Shown here piece by piece: positions 19,032 to 26,550 of a DNA stretch of 59,485 nt. The notes under the pieces are model-generated. The model had not been told where the DNA came from. It saw nothing but the letters and a program-made list of their open reading frames with translations, and did no database searches. The translations under genes and the position numbers were made by a program. Position 1 is the first letter of the stretch; every line of letters starts with the position of its first letter. The stretch covers positions 317,003 to 376,487 of the forward strand of contig NZ_GG667192.1 in assembly GCF_000159635.1 (NCBI RefSeq), given 5' to 3'. The stretch is from Corynebacterium lipophiloflavum DSM 44291 (lineage in GTDB: Bacteria > Actinomycetota > Actinomycetes > Mycobacteriales > Mycobacteriaceae).

Positions 19032-20810
19032 CTAGCCCAGCGGGTTAGGAAGGATTCCCGCCATTACGGCGCCTGCAAATGCCGCGATGGCGCCGAGAAG
19101 CGCGGCGAGGATGCCGGCGACCAGGCCGAAAGAGCTCGACGATGACGAACCCACAGCGGGCGGAGCGACGAGCGAATCGACCTGGTAGATGGTGGTGCTG
19201 CCGGAGACTTCGTTGCCCACCGCAAGCAGGTTCTCGCCGTTGGGGGAGTCGCTCGCCGGGATAAAGGTCAACCCCTCCGGGCCGAGGTCGCCGGCATTGG
19301 TCGCGAAGTCACGGTTGTTGAGGTAGGTCTGGTACTTCGCATTCTGGGGGTCGGTGACGTCGTAGACAATGACCCCGCCGACGCGCTCGAAGCCGATGAA
19401 GGCGTAGGTGCGGCCGTCGATAGTGCCGAGTGTGACACCTTCGGGCTCGGGGCCCTTGTCATCGGAGCGGCCATCGAAGTCGGCCTCCTTGTGGTTCGAG
19501 TTGAAGTACTCGGGGATTGCCCGCGCGGTGATGCGCTCGAAGTCCTCGCCGGAATCGAACACGCGGGTGCCGTCGGCGGAGAAGATGGAGAAGCTCCGGC
19601 CGCCGAAGGCGTAGAGCTCGTCGTAGCAGTCGAGCTCATCGTTGCGGCCGAACGCGGTGGTCAGGTTGAGGCGGCCGGCGCCGGTGTCGGAGATCATTTC
19701 GGTTGCTTCTTCAGAGGAAAGACTGCCGAGGTCTTCACAGACGGGGGCGACGGAGTCCTCGCCGAAGTTCTTCAGGCGCTCTTCTTCGGAGTAGGCGTCC
19801 CAGTCGCGGGAGTCGCCTTCGTTTGCGGTAACGATGTAGGTCTCGCCCGCTGACGAGTACGACGCGACGGCATCCGGCTGGAGGATGCCCTTGATGGGCC
19901 AATTCCTTAAATTGATGCGATTGTCTTTGTCGCTGGCGTCGAACGCCACGGTTATGCGGTCCTGGTAGCCGAGGGGGATAATGTGCTTCACGGAGGCGGA
20001 TGCGATGTCGACGACCGCAATGGCGTTGTTCTCCTGGAGCGAGACGTATGCCGTGCCGCCGGAGACGGTGATGTATTCCGGCTCGAGGTTCTGCGCGACG
20101 GTGGCGGAGTCGTCGACTTGGCCGAAGACATGGACACCGTCCGGCAGCTCGCCGGGGGTGTTGAAGGCAGAAAAGTCCGCGGTGCGCACATCCTCTTGCT
20201 CGGATGCCTCGATGCCGCTGCGCAGCGTGATAACGGACACGGAGCCCTCGGGGTCGACGGAGTAGTCGCTGGCCGGCTCGCCCTCGTTCGCGACCAAGGC
20301 GTATCTGCCGTCCGCGGTGAGGGTGACCATGTCGGGCAACGCGCCGACGGGGACGCGGCCGAGCGGCTCAGAAGCCAACTCGCTAGCACCCGCGTTGAAG
20401 AAGATCAGCTCCCCTTCGTCGGTCTTGGTGGCGGGCTCCACGGTGGCGACCGCGAGGCCGTCGACGCGCACGGCGACGGAATTGATCGTGGTGCCCTCGC
20501 CGCCCGACACCGAGCCGATGCGGGTTGGGTTGGCCGGGTCGTTGACATCGAGCACGTCGATGACGCCCGCGTTGGCGTTGACCGTGAGCAGGCGCTTCGA
20601 TGCGGCGTGGTAGGCGACAATCTCAGCGGCGGATTTGTCGAACACCTCGGTGTCGTAGGAGCCGATGGGCTTAATCGAGACGGTGGCGTCGGGAGCGCTG
20701 TCGTGGACCGGGTCAGTGACAATCGCCGCGTGGGCAGGAGTAGCGAGGGCGAATGCGGAGGCAAGTGCGGTCGCAGCAGCACCGAGCGCTGCGGGGCGGG
20801 GGATGCTCAC
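19032..20810 (-). CDS. secreted choice-of-anchor I family protein
   Basis: A protein of 592 residues. A signal peptide (LASAFALATPAHA) is followed by a beta-propeller-like domain with repeats such as TINSVAVRVDGLAVATVEP and DMVTLTADGRYALVANEGEP, as in the choice-of-anchor I family, which is often annotated near alkaline phosphatases. The C-terminus has a Ser run and a hydrophobic segment (LVAGILAALLGAIAAFAGAVMAG), which would anchor it in the membrane. The start is GTG 20810 after GAAAGG. Upstream, TAACTG occurs twice 18 bases apart (20841, 20859), which could be a direct-repeat operator. The enzyme activity, if any, is unknown. Confidence 0.8.
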   Translation of the reverse strand: MSIPRPAALGAAATALASAFALATPAHAAIVTDPVHDSAPDATVSIKPIGSYDTEVFDKSAAEIVAYHAASKRLLTVNANAGVIDVLDVNDPANPTRIGSVSGGEGTTINSVAVRVDGLAVATVEPATKTDEGELIFFNAGASELASEPLGRVPVGALPDMVTLTADGRYALVANEGEPASDYSVDPEGSVSVITLRSGIEASEQEDVRTADFSAFNTPGELPDGVHVFGQVDDSATVAQNLEPEYITVSGGTAYVSLQENNAIAVVDIASASVKHIIPLGYQDRITVAFDASDKDNRINLRNWPIKGILQPDAVASYSSAGETYIVTANEGDSRDWDAYSEEERLKNFGEDSVAPVCEDLGSLSSEEATEMISDTGAGRLNLTTAFGRNDELDCYDELYAFGGRSFSIFSADGTRVFDSGEDFERITARAIPEYFNSNHKEADFDGRSDDKGPEPEGVTLGTIDGRTYAFIGFERVGGVIVYDVTDPQNAKYQTYLNNRDFATNAGDLGPEGLTFIPASDSPNGENLLAVGNEVSGSTTIYQVDSLVAPPAVGSSSSSSFGLVAGILAALLGAIAAFAGAVMAGILPNPLG

Positions 20811-20977
20811 TTAAGGGGCACCTTTCACGAATAATGGATGTAACTGACAGGTTATTTTTAACTGGGCCGTGTGGCCCCAAGATGGAATCGGAGGCAGGTT
20901 TGGGTGAAGGTCTGGTTAAGGCCCGGTAAACGGCCCCTCTTGGGTGCCTCGCGCCCTCGGGCTGGAACCGTTGCGGA

Positions 20978-20983
20978 TAAACT
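20978..20983 (+). promoter_or_regulatory. candidate -10 of ilvA, leaderless
   Basis: TAAACT lies eight bases before ATG 20992, the spacing seen for other leaderless genes in this window. No ribosome site precedes the ATG. No attenuator-like leader is visible. Confidence 0.5.
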
Positions 20984-20991
20984 GGCTGTCC

Positions 20992-22275
20992 ATGAGCGAG
21001 ACAACGAACTTCCAGCCCGTGCACGCAGCCGACATCCAGGCGGCGCAGGCGAAGATTTCGTCCGTCATTGAGCCCACCCCCTTGCAGTACTGCCCCCGTC
21101 TTTCCCAGCAGCATGGGGTGGAGGTGTACCTCAAGCGCGAGGACCTGCAGGACGTGCGCTCGTACAAGATCCGCGGGGCCTACTACAACATTGCCAACCT
21201 CACGGCGGAAGAGAAGGCGGCGGGCGTCGTGGCGGCGTCGGCAGGCAACCATGCCCAGGGGGTGGCGTACGCCTGCCGAGCGATGGGGATTCGCGGCAAG
21301 ATCTTCGTGCCCAAGCCGACGCCGAAGCAAAAGCGCGACCGCATCCTCGTTCACGGCGGTGACGCGATCGAACTGGTCGTGGTGGGCAACAATTTCGACG
21401 AGGCGGCAGAGGCCGCACGCCGCGACGCGATCGAGCGCGGAGCGACCGTTGTTGAGCCGTTCGACGCCCGCGCCACCATCGTCGGCCAGGGGACCGTGGC
21501 AGCGGAAATCCTCAGCCAGCTCACCGGGCTCGGCCGAGAGCTCGGCAGCGTCGCGGTGCCCGTTGGCGGCGGCGGGCTGCTCGCCGGTGTCACCTCGTAC
21601 TTGGCCGATATGTCGCCGCTGACATCCATCATTGCGGTAGAGCCGAAGGGCGCGGCATCCCTGCACGCGGCGCTCGCCCACGGCGAGCCGGTCACCCTCG
21701 AGGCGATCGACCCCTTCGTCGACGGCGCCGCAGTAAAGTGCATCGGGGCACTGCCGTTTCACACTATCGACGCGAACCAGAGCCGAATCCACACGGTCAT
21801 CGCCGACGAGGGCGCGGTATGCACCGAAATGCTCAGCCTGTACCAGAATGAGGGCATCATCGCCGAGCCGGCGGGTGCGCTGGCGGTTACCGGGCTCAGC
21901 GGCGTGAAGTTCGAGCCGGGCAGCACGGTGGTGTGCATCGTCTCCGGAGGCAACAACGACGTGCTGCGCTACGCGGAAATCATGGAACGCTCCCTGATCC
22001 ACCGCGGCCTGAAACACTATTTCCTGGTGAACTTCCCGCAAGAGCCCGGGCAGCTGCGCACGTTCCTCACCGACATCCTCGGCCCGGACGACGACATTGT
22101 GCTGTTCGAGTACCTGAAGAAGAACAACCGCGAAACCGGCACCGCGCTCGTCGGCATCGAGCTGACACGCGCGCGCGATCTGGAGCCGCTGATGAAGCGC
22201 ATGGACGCGTCCCCCATCGACTGCCGCAGGCTGCAGCCCGGCACGCAGGAATACGACTTCATCGTCTCAGGCTAA
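20992..22275 (+). CDS. ilvA: threonine dehydratase (biosynthetic)
   Basis: It converts threonine to 2-oxobutanoate and ammonia, the first step to isoleucine. The protein has 427 residues. The PLP lysine is in RSYKIRGAYY and the phosphate-binding glycine loop is GGGGLLAG. A C-terminal regulatory domain (about 330-427) holds one ACT-like unit, as in the shorter feedback-inhibited corynebacterial enzyme. The open frame begins at 20944, but ATG 20992 fits the family start. It faces treZ tail to tail. Confidence 0.96.
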   Translation: MSETTNFQPVHAADIQAAQAKISSVIEPTPLQYCPRLSQQHGVEVYLKREDLQDVRSYKIRGAYYNIANLTAEEKAAGVVAASAGNHAQGVAYACRAMGIRGKIFVPKPTPKQKRDRILVHGGDAIELVVVGNNFDEAAEAARRDAIERGATVVEPFDARATIVGQGTVAAEILSQLTGLGRELGSVAVPVGGGGLLAGVTSYLADMSPLTSIIAVEPKGAASLHAALAHGEPVTLEAIDPFVDGAAVKCIGALPFHTIDANQSRIHTVIADEGAVCTEMLSLYQNEGIIAEPAGALAVTGLSGVKFEPGSTVVCIVSGGNNDVLRYAEIMERSLIHRGLKHYFLVNFPQEPGQLRTFLTDILGPDDDIVLFEYLKKNNRETGTALVGIELTRARDLEPLMKRMDASPIDCRRLQPGTQEYDFIVSG

Positions 22276-22319
22276 GTCGCGGTGCCGCTGCGCGCCAGAC
22301 AGGGCGGCGGAGAAAACCC

Positions 22320-24071
22320 CTACACCGCGCGCTCGAGCAGTGCAAACCCCCAGGGTTCCAATGTCGTAGAGTCTGCGGTGACCTGCGGGTTGGTAAACGA
22401 GTACACCAATTCACCGCCGACGGGCACGGTGACGGGGGCGTCGCTGAAATTGCAGGCGAGGACCACGGGCACGGGGGAGTCGTAGCTCATGGTCAGCCAG
22501 GTCTCGGAATTGTCCACCGTCATCTCCCGCAGGTCGTCGCGGGCGAAGCCGTAGCGTTCGCGCAGGCCGATGAGAGCTTGGTAGGCCTCGAAGATTTCGT
22601 CCTGGTCGCGGTCGAACTCCCACTTCAGGCGAGCCGACTCGAAGGTTGCCGGGGCTGAGGGGTCGGGCACGTCCTCCGGGTCCCACCCCAGCCGGGCGAA
22701 CTCGTGGAAGCGGCCCTCGCGGGTGAGCCGGTTGAGTTCCTCGTCGGTGTGCGAGCAGAAGAACGGAAACGGCGTGCGGGCGCCGAACTCTTCGCCCATA
22801 AACAGCATCGGGGTAAACGGCGAGCACAACACAACGGCCGCCTTCAGCACCTGCTGGGCGGGGGAGAGGTACTGCGAGGGGCGATCACCCGCGGCCCGGT
22901 TACCGGTTTGGTCGTGGGTGGTTGTGTAGGTGATCATGCGCCACGGCCCGATTGCGTCGAGGTCCAGGGGGCGCCCGTGCGTGCGCCGCCGGTACTCGGA
23001 CCACGTGTCGCGGAAGCGGTACGCGTAGCGCAGGGTGTCCGCGAGGATGTCCACCGTGCCGAAGTCCACGTAGTACGCCTGGCGCTCCCCGCTAACCAGG
23101 GTGTGGACGCAGTGGTGGACGTCGTCAAGCCACTGCGCGCTCAGGCCGTAACCGCCGACGGACTCGTCGTTGACAATGCGGGGGTCGTTTTGGTCTGTCT
23201 CGCCGATGATCGTGCGTGGCACCCCGGTTGCTTCCGCCACAGAGTCGGAGACGCGGCGGATTTCCTCCATGATGGAAAACGCCCGCCTGTCGTCGTAGGC
23301 GTGCACCGCGTCGAGGCGCAACCCATCGAGGTGGAACTCGTCGAGCCACTGGCGCACAGCGTCGAGGATGTAGGCGCGCACCTCGTCGGAGCCGGGGCCG
23401 GAGAGGTTGACCACATCGCCCCAGTCGGTGTGCCCGGCGGTGGTGTAGGGGCCGAAGGAGCCGTTGTAGTTCCCGTCGGGCCCGAAGTGGTTGTAAACCA
23501 CGTCCAAGATCACGGCGATGCCTTTGTTGTGGGCGGCGTCGACAAGCTTTTTTAGCCCCTTGGGCCCGCCGTAGGAGTCCTGCACTGCGAACCACTCGAC
23601 CCCGTCGTAGCCCCAGTTGCGCATTCCGCCGAACGGCTGCACCGGCATCAGCTCGATGGTGGTCACGCCGAGGCCGAGCAGGTAATCAAGCTTGTCGACG
23701 ACCCCCTCAAACGTCCCGGCGTCCGTAAACGTGCCGACGTGCAGCTCATAGATGAGCTGGCCGCGAAGGTGCAGTCCGGACCACGACTCGTCGGTCCAGT
23801 CGAAGTCGGCACCGACGACCTGCGAGGTGCCGTGCACGCCGTCGGGCTGGGCGCGGCTGCGCGGATCCGGCAGCGGCTTTGACCAATCCGTGCCGTCGAA
23901 CAGGCGAAACGCGTACCGTTGGCCATCGCGCGGGGTCACGACGGCCGGGTCGAGAACCCACCACCCGGTGCGCGTGTCGTCCCTTGACATGAGATGCTCG
24001 GCGCCGTCGACAAGCAGGCGGACATCGTGGGCGAACGGGGCCCACACCTCGAACATTTCGACAGAAGCCAT
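22320..24071 (-). CDS. treZ: malto-oligosyltrehalose trehalohydrolase
   Basis: It releases trehalose from maltooligosyl-trehalose, the second step of the TreY-TreZ pathway. The protein has 583 residues. An N-terminal E-set domain (VEMFEVWAPFAHDVRLLV) is followed by the alpha-amylase barrel. The catalytic Asp lies in LRLDAVHAYDD, the Glu in IIGETDQND, and the third Asp in TTHDQTGNR. ATG 24071 begins MASVEM; the longer frame upstream runs into the divergent YigZ gene. TreY is at 26.6-29.1 kb on the same strand but in a separate unit. Confidence 0.95.
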   Translation of the reverse strand: MASVEMFEVWAPFAHDVRLLVDGAEHLMSRDDTRTGWWVLDPAVVTPRDGQRYAFRLFDGTDWSKPLPDPRSRAQPDGVHGTSQVVGADFDWTDESWSGLHLRGQLIYELHVGTFTDAGTFEGVVDKLDYLLGLGVTTIELMPVQPFGGMRNWGYDGVEWFAVQDSYGGPKGLKKLVDAAHNKGIAVILDVVYNHFGPDGNYNGSFGPYTTAGHTDWGDVVNLSGPGSDEVRAYILDAVRQWLDEFHLDGLRLDAVHAYDDRRAFSIMEEIRRVSDSVAEATGVPRTIIGETDQNDPRIVNDESVGGYGLSAQWLDDVHHCVHTLVSGERQAYYVDFGTVDILADTLRYAYRFRDTWSEYRRRTHGRPLDLDAIGPWRMITYTTTHDQTGNRAAGDRPSQYLSPAQQVLKAAVVLCSPFTPMLFMGEEFGARTPFPFFCSHTDEELNRLTREGRFHEFARLGWDPEDVPDPSAPATFESARLKWEFDRDQDEIFEAYQALIGLRERYGFARDDLREMTVDNSETWLTMSYDSPVPVVLACNFSDAPVTVPVGGELVYSFTNPQVTADSTTLEPWGFALLERAV

Positions 24072-24102
24072 GAAACCCACAGTAGTAACATCAAAGGCAA
24101 CC

Positions 24103-24762
24103 ATGTCAACTACTCCGCTCCCATACGACCTCCCCGCCGAAGGCGACCCGGTTACCGCAGAGCTCGAGATTAAACGCTCGCGCTTCATCGCCTGGATCGC
24201 CCGCGCCAGCGATGAGGCCGCCGCGCGCGCCCTTGTCGACGCCGCGCGCGCCGCATACCCCGATGCGCGCCACCACTGCTTCGCCTGCATCGTCGACGGG
24301 GCGGCGGCCAACCCGATCGAGCGCTCCTCCGACGACGGCGAGCCCTCCGGGACCGCGGGCACCCCGATGCTCGACGTGCTGCGCGGCACCGGCATGCGCG
24401 ACATCGCGGCGGTGGTGACAAGATACTTCGGCGGCGTCAAGCTCGGTGCCGGAGGGCTCGTGCACGCCTACTCCAACGCCGTATCCGAAGCGTTGACCCA
24501 CGTCCCCAGGGTGCGGCGCCACGTCGCCGAGCTGGCCACCGTGGCGCTGCCGCACGCCGATGCCGGGCGCATCGAGGCCGAGCTGCGCCACGCCGGCATC
24601 GACATCGCCGACGTCACCTACGGCAGCCTCGCGGAATACACCCTCGCGTTCACCCCCGGGCAGCGCGAGCGTGTCGACGCCATCCTCGCCGCCGCCACCC
24701 ACGGAACCGCCATCACGCGCAGCGTCGGCCACCAGTGGGTGGAAGCAACCGCGCGTGGCTAG
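24103..24762 (+). CDS. YigZ/IMPACT family protein
   Basis: A protein of 219 residues with the N-terminal UPF0029/IMPACT domain: HHCFACIVDG, DDGEPSGTAGTPML and VVTRYFGGVKLGAGGLVHAY. A smaller C-terminal domain (about 140-210) follows. The bacterial function is unclear; eukaryotic IMPACT regulates GCN2. ATG 24103 has AAAGG four bases upstream and is divergent from treZ with 31 bases between. Its TAG stop forms the first half of the TAGACT promoter of the next gene. Confidence 0.88.
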   Translation: MSTTPLPYDLPAEGDPVTAELEIKRSRFIAWIARASDEAAARALVDAARAAYPDARHHCFACIVDGAAANPIERSSDDGEPSGTAGTPMLDVLRGTGMRDIAAVVTRYFGGVKLGAGGLVHAYSNAVSEALTHVPRVRRHVAELATVALPHADAGRIEAELRHAGIDIADVTYGSLAEYTLAFTPGQRERVDAILAAATHGTAITRSVGHQWVEATARG

Positions 24763-24765
24763 ACT
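24760..24765 (+). promoter_or_regulatory. -10 overlapping the yigZ stop, leaderless
   Basis: TAGACT, of which TAG is the stop codon of the preceding gene, lies eight bases before ATG 24774. The same TAGACT with the same spacing precedes hisH and hisA. Confidence 0.55.
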
Positions 24766-24773
24766 TAAGAGCC

Positions 24774-25016
24774 ATGACTTTGCAGCCCCGCCCCAACAAC
24801 CCGATCGAAGCGCGCAAGCAGGCCGTACGCCGCTACTCCCGCAACGCCATCGCCTTTGCGGGCGGCGGCGTGGTCGGAGGCGTCGCGCTCGGTTTCCTCC
24901 TCGGCTCGCCGTTTTCCTTCACCATCCTCATCCTCGGCCTGATCATCGGCGTGGTCGGCGGGTTTGTGAACTACAACAAGGTGCAGAAAATCGTCAACCA
25001 CAAGGACAACTTCTAA
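24774..25016 (+). CDS. small membrane protein
   Basis: A protein of 80 residues. A basic N-terminal part (about 1-25) is followed by two hydrophobic segments (AIAFAGGGVVGGVALGFLLG and FTILILGLIIGVVGGFV) and a charged tail (VQKIVNHKDNF). I do not recognise a family. It is followed after nine bases by the S4 gene and is probably co-transcribed with it. Confidence 0.75.
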   Translation: MTLQPRPNNPIEARKQAVRRYSRNAIAFAGGGVVGGVALGFLLGSPFSFTILILGLIIGVVGGFVNYNKVQKIVNHKDNF

Positions 25017-25025
25017 AAGGCGCCC

Positions 25026-25403
25026 ATGACGGAACCCGACGGTGCACCCGTCCGCCTCGACGTGTGGCTGTGGGCGGTGCGCATTTTCAAGACTCGCTCG
25101 CAATCGGCCGAAGCGGTGCGCGCCGGGCATGTCAAGCTCGGCGGGGTGTCAGCCAAGCCTTCTGCCCAAGTGGTTCCGGGCGACCACATCCGGGTCTGGA
25201 AGGACCACCGCTACCTGGAGTTCGAGGTCACGGGCACGGTGCGCAAGCGGGTCGGGGCTCCGGTGGCGCGCACGATGTACGTTGACAAGTCGCCGCCCCC
25301 GCCGCCGCGCGACATCTTTGCCACGCTGCCTGTGCGTGACCGCGGTGCCGGCCGTCCGACAAAGAAGGATCGCCGCGCCATCGATCGGCTCCGCGGGTTC
25401 TAG
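25026..25403 (+). CDS. S4-domain RNA-binding protein (Hsp15-like)
   Basis: A protein of 125 residues. The S4 domain spans about residues 8-60 (RLDVWLWAVRIFKTRSQSAEAVRAGHV), as in Hsp15, which binds stalled 50S subunits in E. coli. A proline run (SPPPPPRD) and a basic tail rich in Arg/Lys follow. It overlaps nothing and ends six bases before repeat copy B. Confidence 0.85.
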   Translation: MTEPDGAPVRLDVWLWAVRIFKTRSQSAEAVRAGHVKLGGVSAKPSAQVVPGDHIRVWKDHRYLEFEVTGTVRKRVGAPVARTMYVDKSPPPPPRDIFATLPVRDRGAGRPTKKDRRAIDRLRGF

Positions 25404-25408
25404 CGTTC

Positions 25409-25495
25409 GCTTCCACCTCAACTCGGACGGGTAAGAGTGCGGGTGTTCCGCCTAAACTCGGCGCAGGTTGAGGCGTGCGGGTTTAGGTTGAAGGA
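25409..25495. repeat. palindromic intergenic repeat, copy B
   Basis: This is the second copy of the element at 3491-3580. GCGGGTGTTCC is at 25439-25449. TTCCGCCTAAACTCGG pairs imperfectly with GCGGGTTTAGGTTGAA across a GC-rich loop. A further half copy, TTCCACCTCAACTCGG, lies just upstream. Here the element sits between convergent genes, where it could end both transcripts. Confidence 0.65.
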
Positions 25496-25502
25496 CAAAC
25501 TG

Positions 25503-26531
25503 CTACCCGCGGCCAGCGCGCAATGCGGCCAAACGCGTGCCCAGGCGGTCGCGGCGCAGTTTCGGGCGGTTTCCCAGCTCCGCGGTGCGCGCGATGTGCT
25601 CGGTGGCAAAACGGTTAAGCAGGACATCGTCGATGATGCGCACCTGCCCGGGCACGAATGCGTACTTCATCGCGCCGCTGACGGCCTCCAGGTCGGCGGC
25701 GTTGACCAGCTCTGCAAGTTGGGACACGGCCTCGATGTCGTGGGCGCGCAGAAGCTCCATGAGGAAGCGGTAGTCGCCCGGGCGCGATAGGGGAAAGCGG
25801 CTACCCAGGAGTACCGTGAGCACGCCGGGCAGTGTTTCCGGCGCGAGCTCGGCATCGACTCCCGTGTCCACGAAGTGGTGGGGGTTGTTGATGCTCGCGA
25901 TTTGGTCGAATTGCTGGTCGGCGAGCTCGATGAGCCCGGCGGCGAGGGTGAACGCGCGGTCGATCTGCGGGTCGGGGTCCTCCCCGGAGCGCTTGTAGCG
26001 GATGTCGTGCTCGAATTCGGCCCACGCGTGCTGCAGCACGGTGCGGATTTGCACCTCGAATTGCGTGCCCGCGTACGACTCTAGGTTTTCCGTACTGTCC
26101 GTCACCCGCAGCACCACGTGGTGCGAGCCGTACCCGAAGCCGCCAGCGATGCGAGTCTCCTGGGCCTTATCGACGCTGCGCAGCACCTCGAACTCGTCCG
26201 CCAAAAGCGTCAGCGCCGCCGGAATTTCCGTGGAGTGCAGTACGGTGATGCGCGCCCCGACGACGTCGCGGATGTCGCTCCAGGGGTCGGGGTAGACATA
26301 GACGCCGTCGCGCTGCTTGCGGGCCTTGGCTTTGAGCGAAGGCCACGACTTGATGCGGACGTCGACGCGGTCGAAGTTCACGCCGGCGTCGCCGAGCAGC
26401 TCCACGAGCGCCTGCTGGAACGCCGTGGCGGCGTCCGGGTGCGCGGCCACCCAGGCGTGGTAGGTCGACCCGAGCCGGGCGATCGTGTCGTCGGAGGGTT
26501 TGCGCTTCTTCCCGCTGCGCTCGTTTTTCAC
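25503..26531 (-). CDS. small alarmone synthetase (RelA/SpoT-type)
   Basis: It would make (p)ppGpp from GTP or GDP and ATP. The protein has 342 residues and no HD hydrolase, TGS or ACT domain, so it is a single-domain synthetase. Synthetase residues are present: RIKSWPSLKAKARK, DVVGARI, GYGSHHVVL (the Y-x-S-x-H core) and FEVQIRTVLQHAW followed by EFEHDIRYK. Roughly residues 215-342 are an extension without a recognised domain. The start is GTG 26531. It lies 19 bases after treY on the same strand and is probably co-transcribed. C. glutamicum has described single-domain synthetases (RelS, RelP*); which one this matches needs alignment. Confidence 0.88.
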   Translation of the reverse strand: MKNERSGKKRKPSDDTIARLGSTYHAWVAAHPDAATAFQQALVELLGDAGVNFDRVDVRIKSWPSLKAKARKQRDGVYVYPDPWSDIRDVVGARITVLHSTEIPAALTLLADEFEVLRSVDKAQETRIAGGFGYGSHHVVLRVTDSTENLESYAGTQFEVQIRTVLQHAWAEFEHDIRYKRSGEDPDPQIDRAFTLAAGLIELADQQFDQIASINNPHHFVDTGVDAELAPETLPGVLTVLLGSRFPLSRPGDYRFLMELLRAHDIEAVSQLAELVNAADLEAVSGAMKYAFVPGQVRIIDDVLLNRFATEHIARTAELGNRPKLRRDRLGTRLAALRAGRG

Positions 26532-26550
26532 GGGGCCAAGGATAACTGGT

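Noticed and set aside
24072..24440. N-terminal extension of TreZ
   Set aside because: It would lie on top of the divergent YigZ gene and does not match the family.
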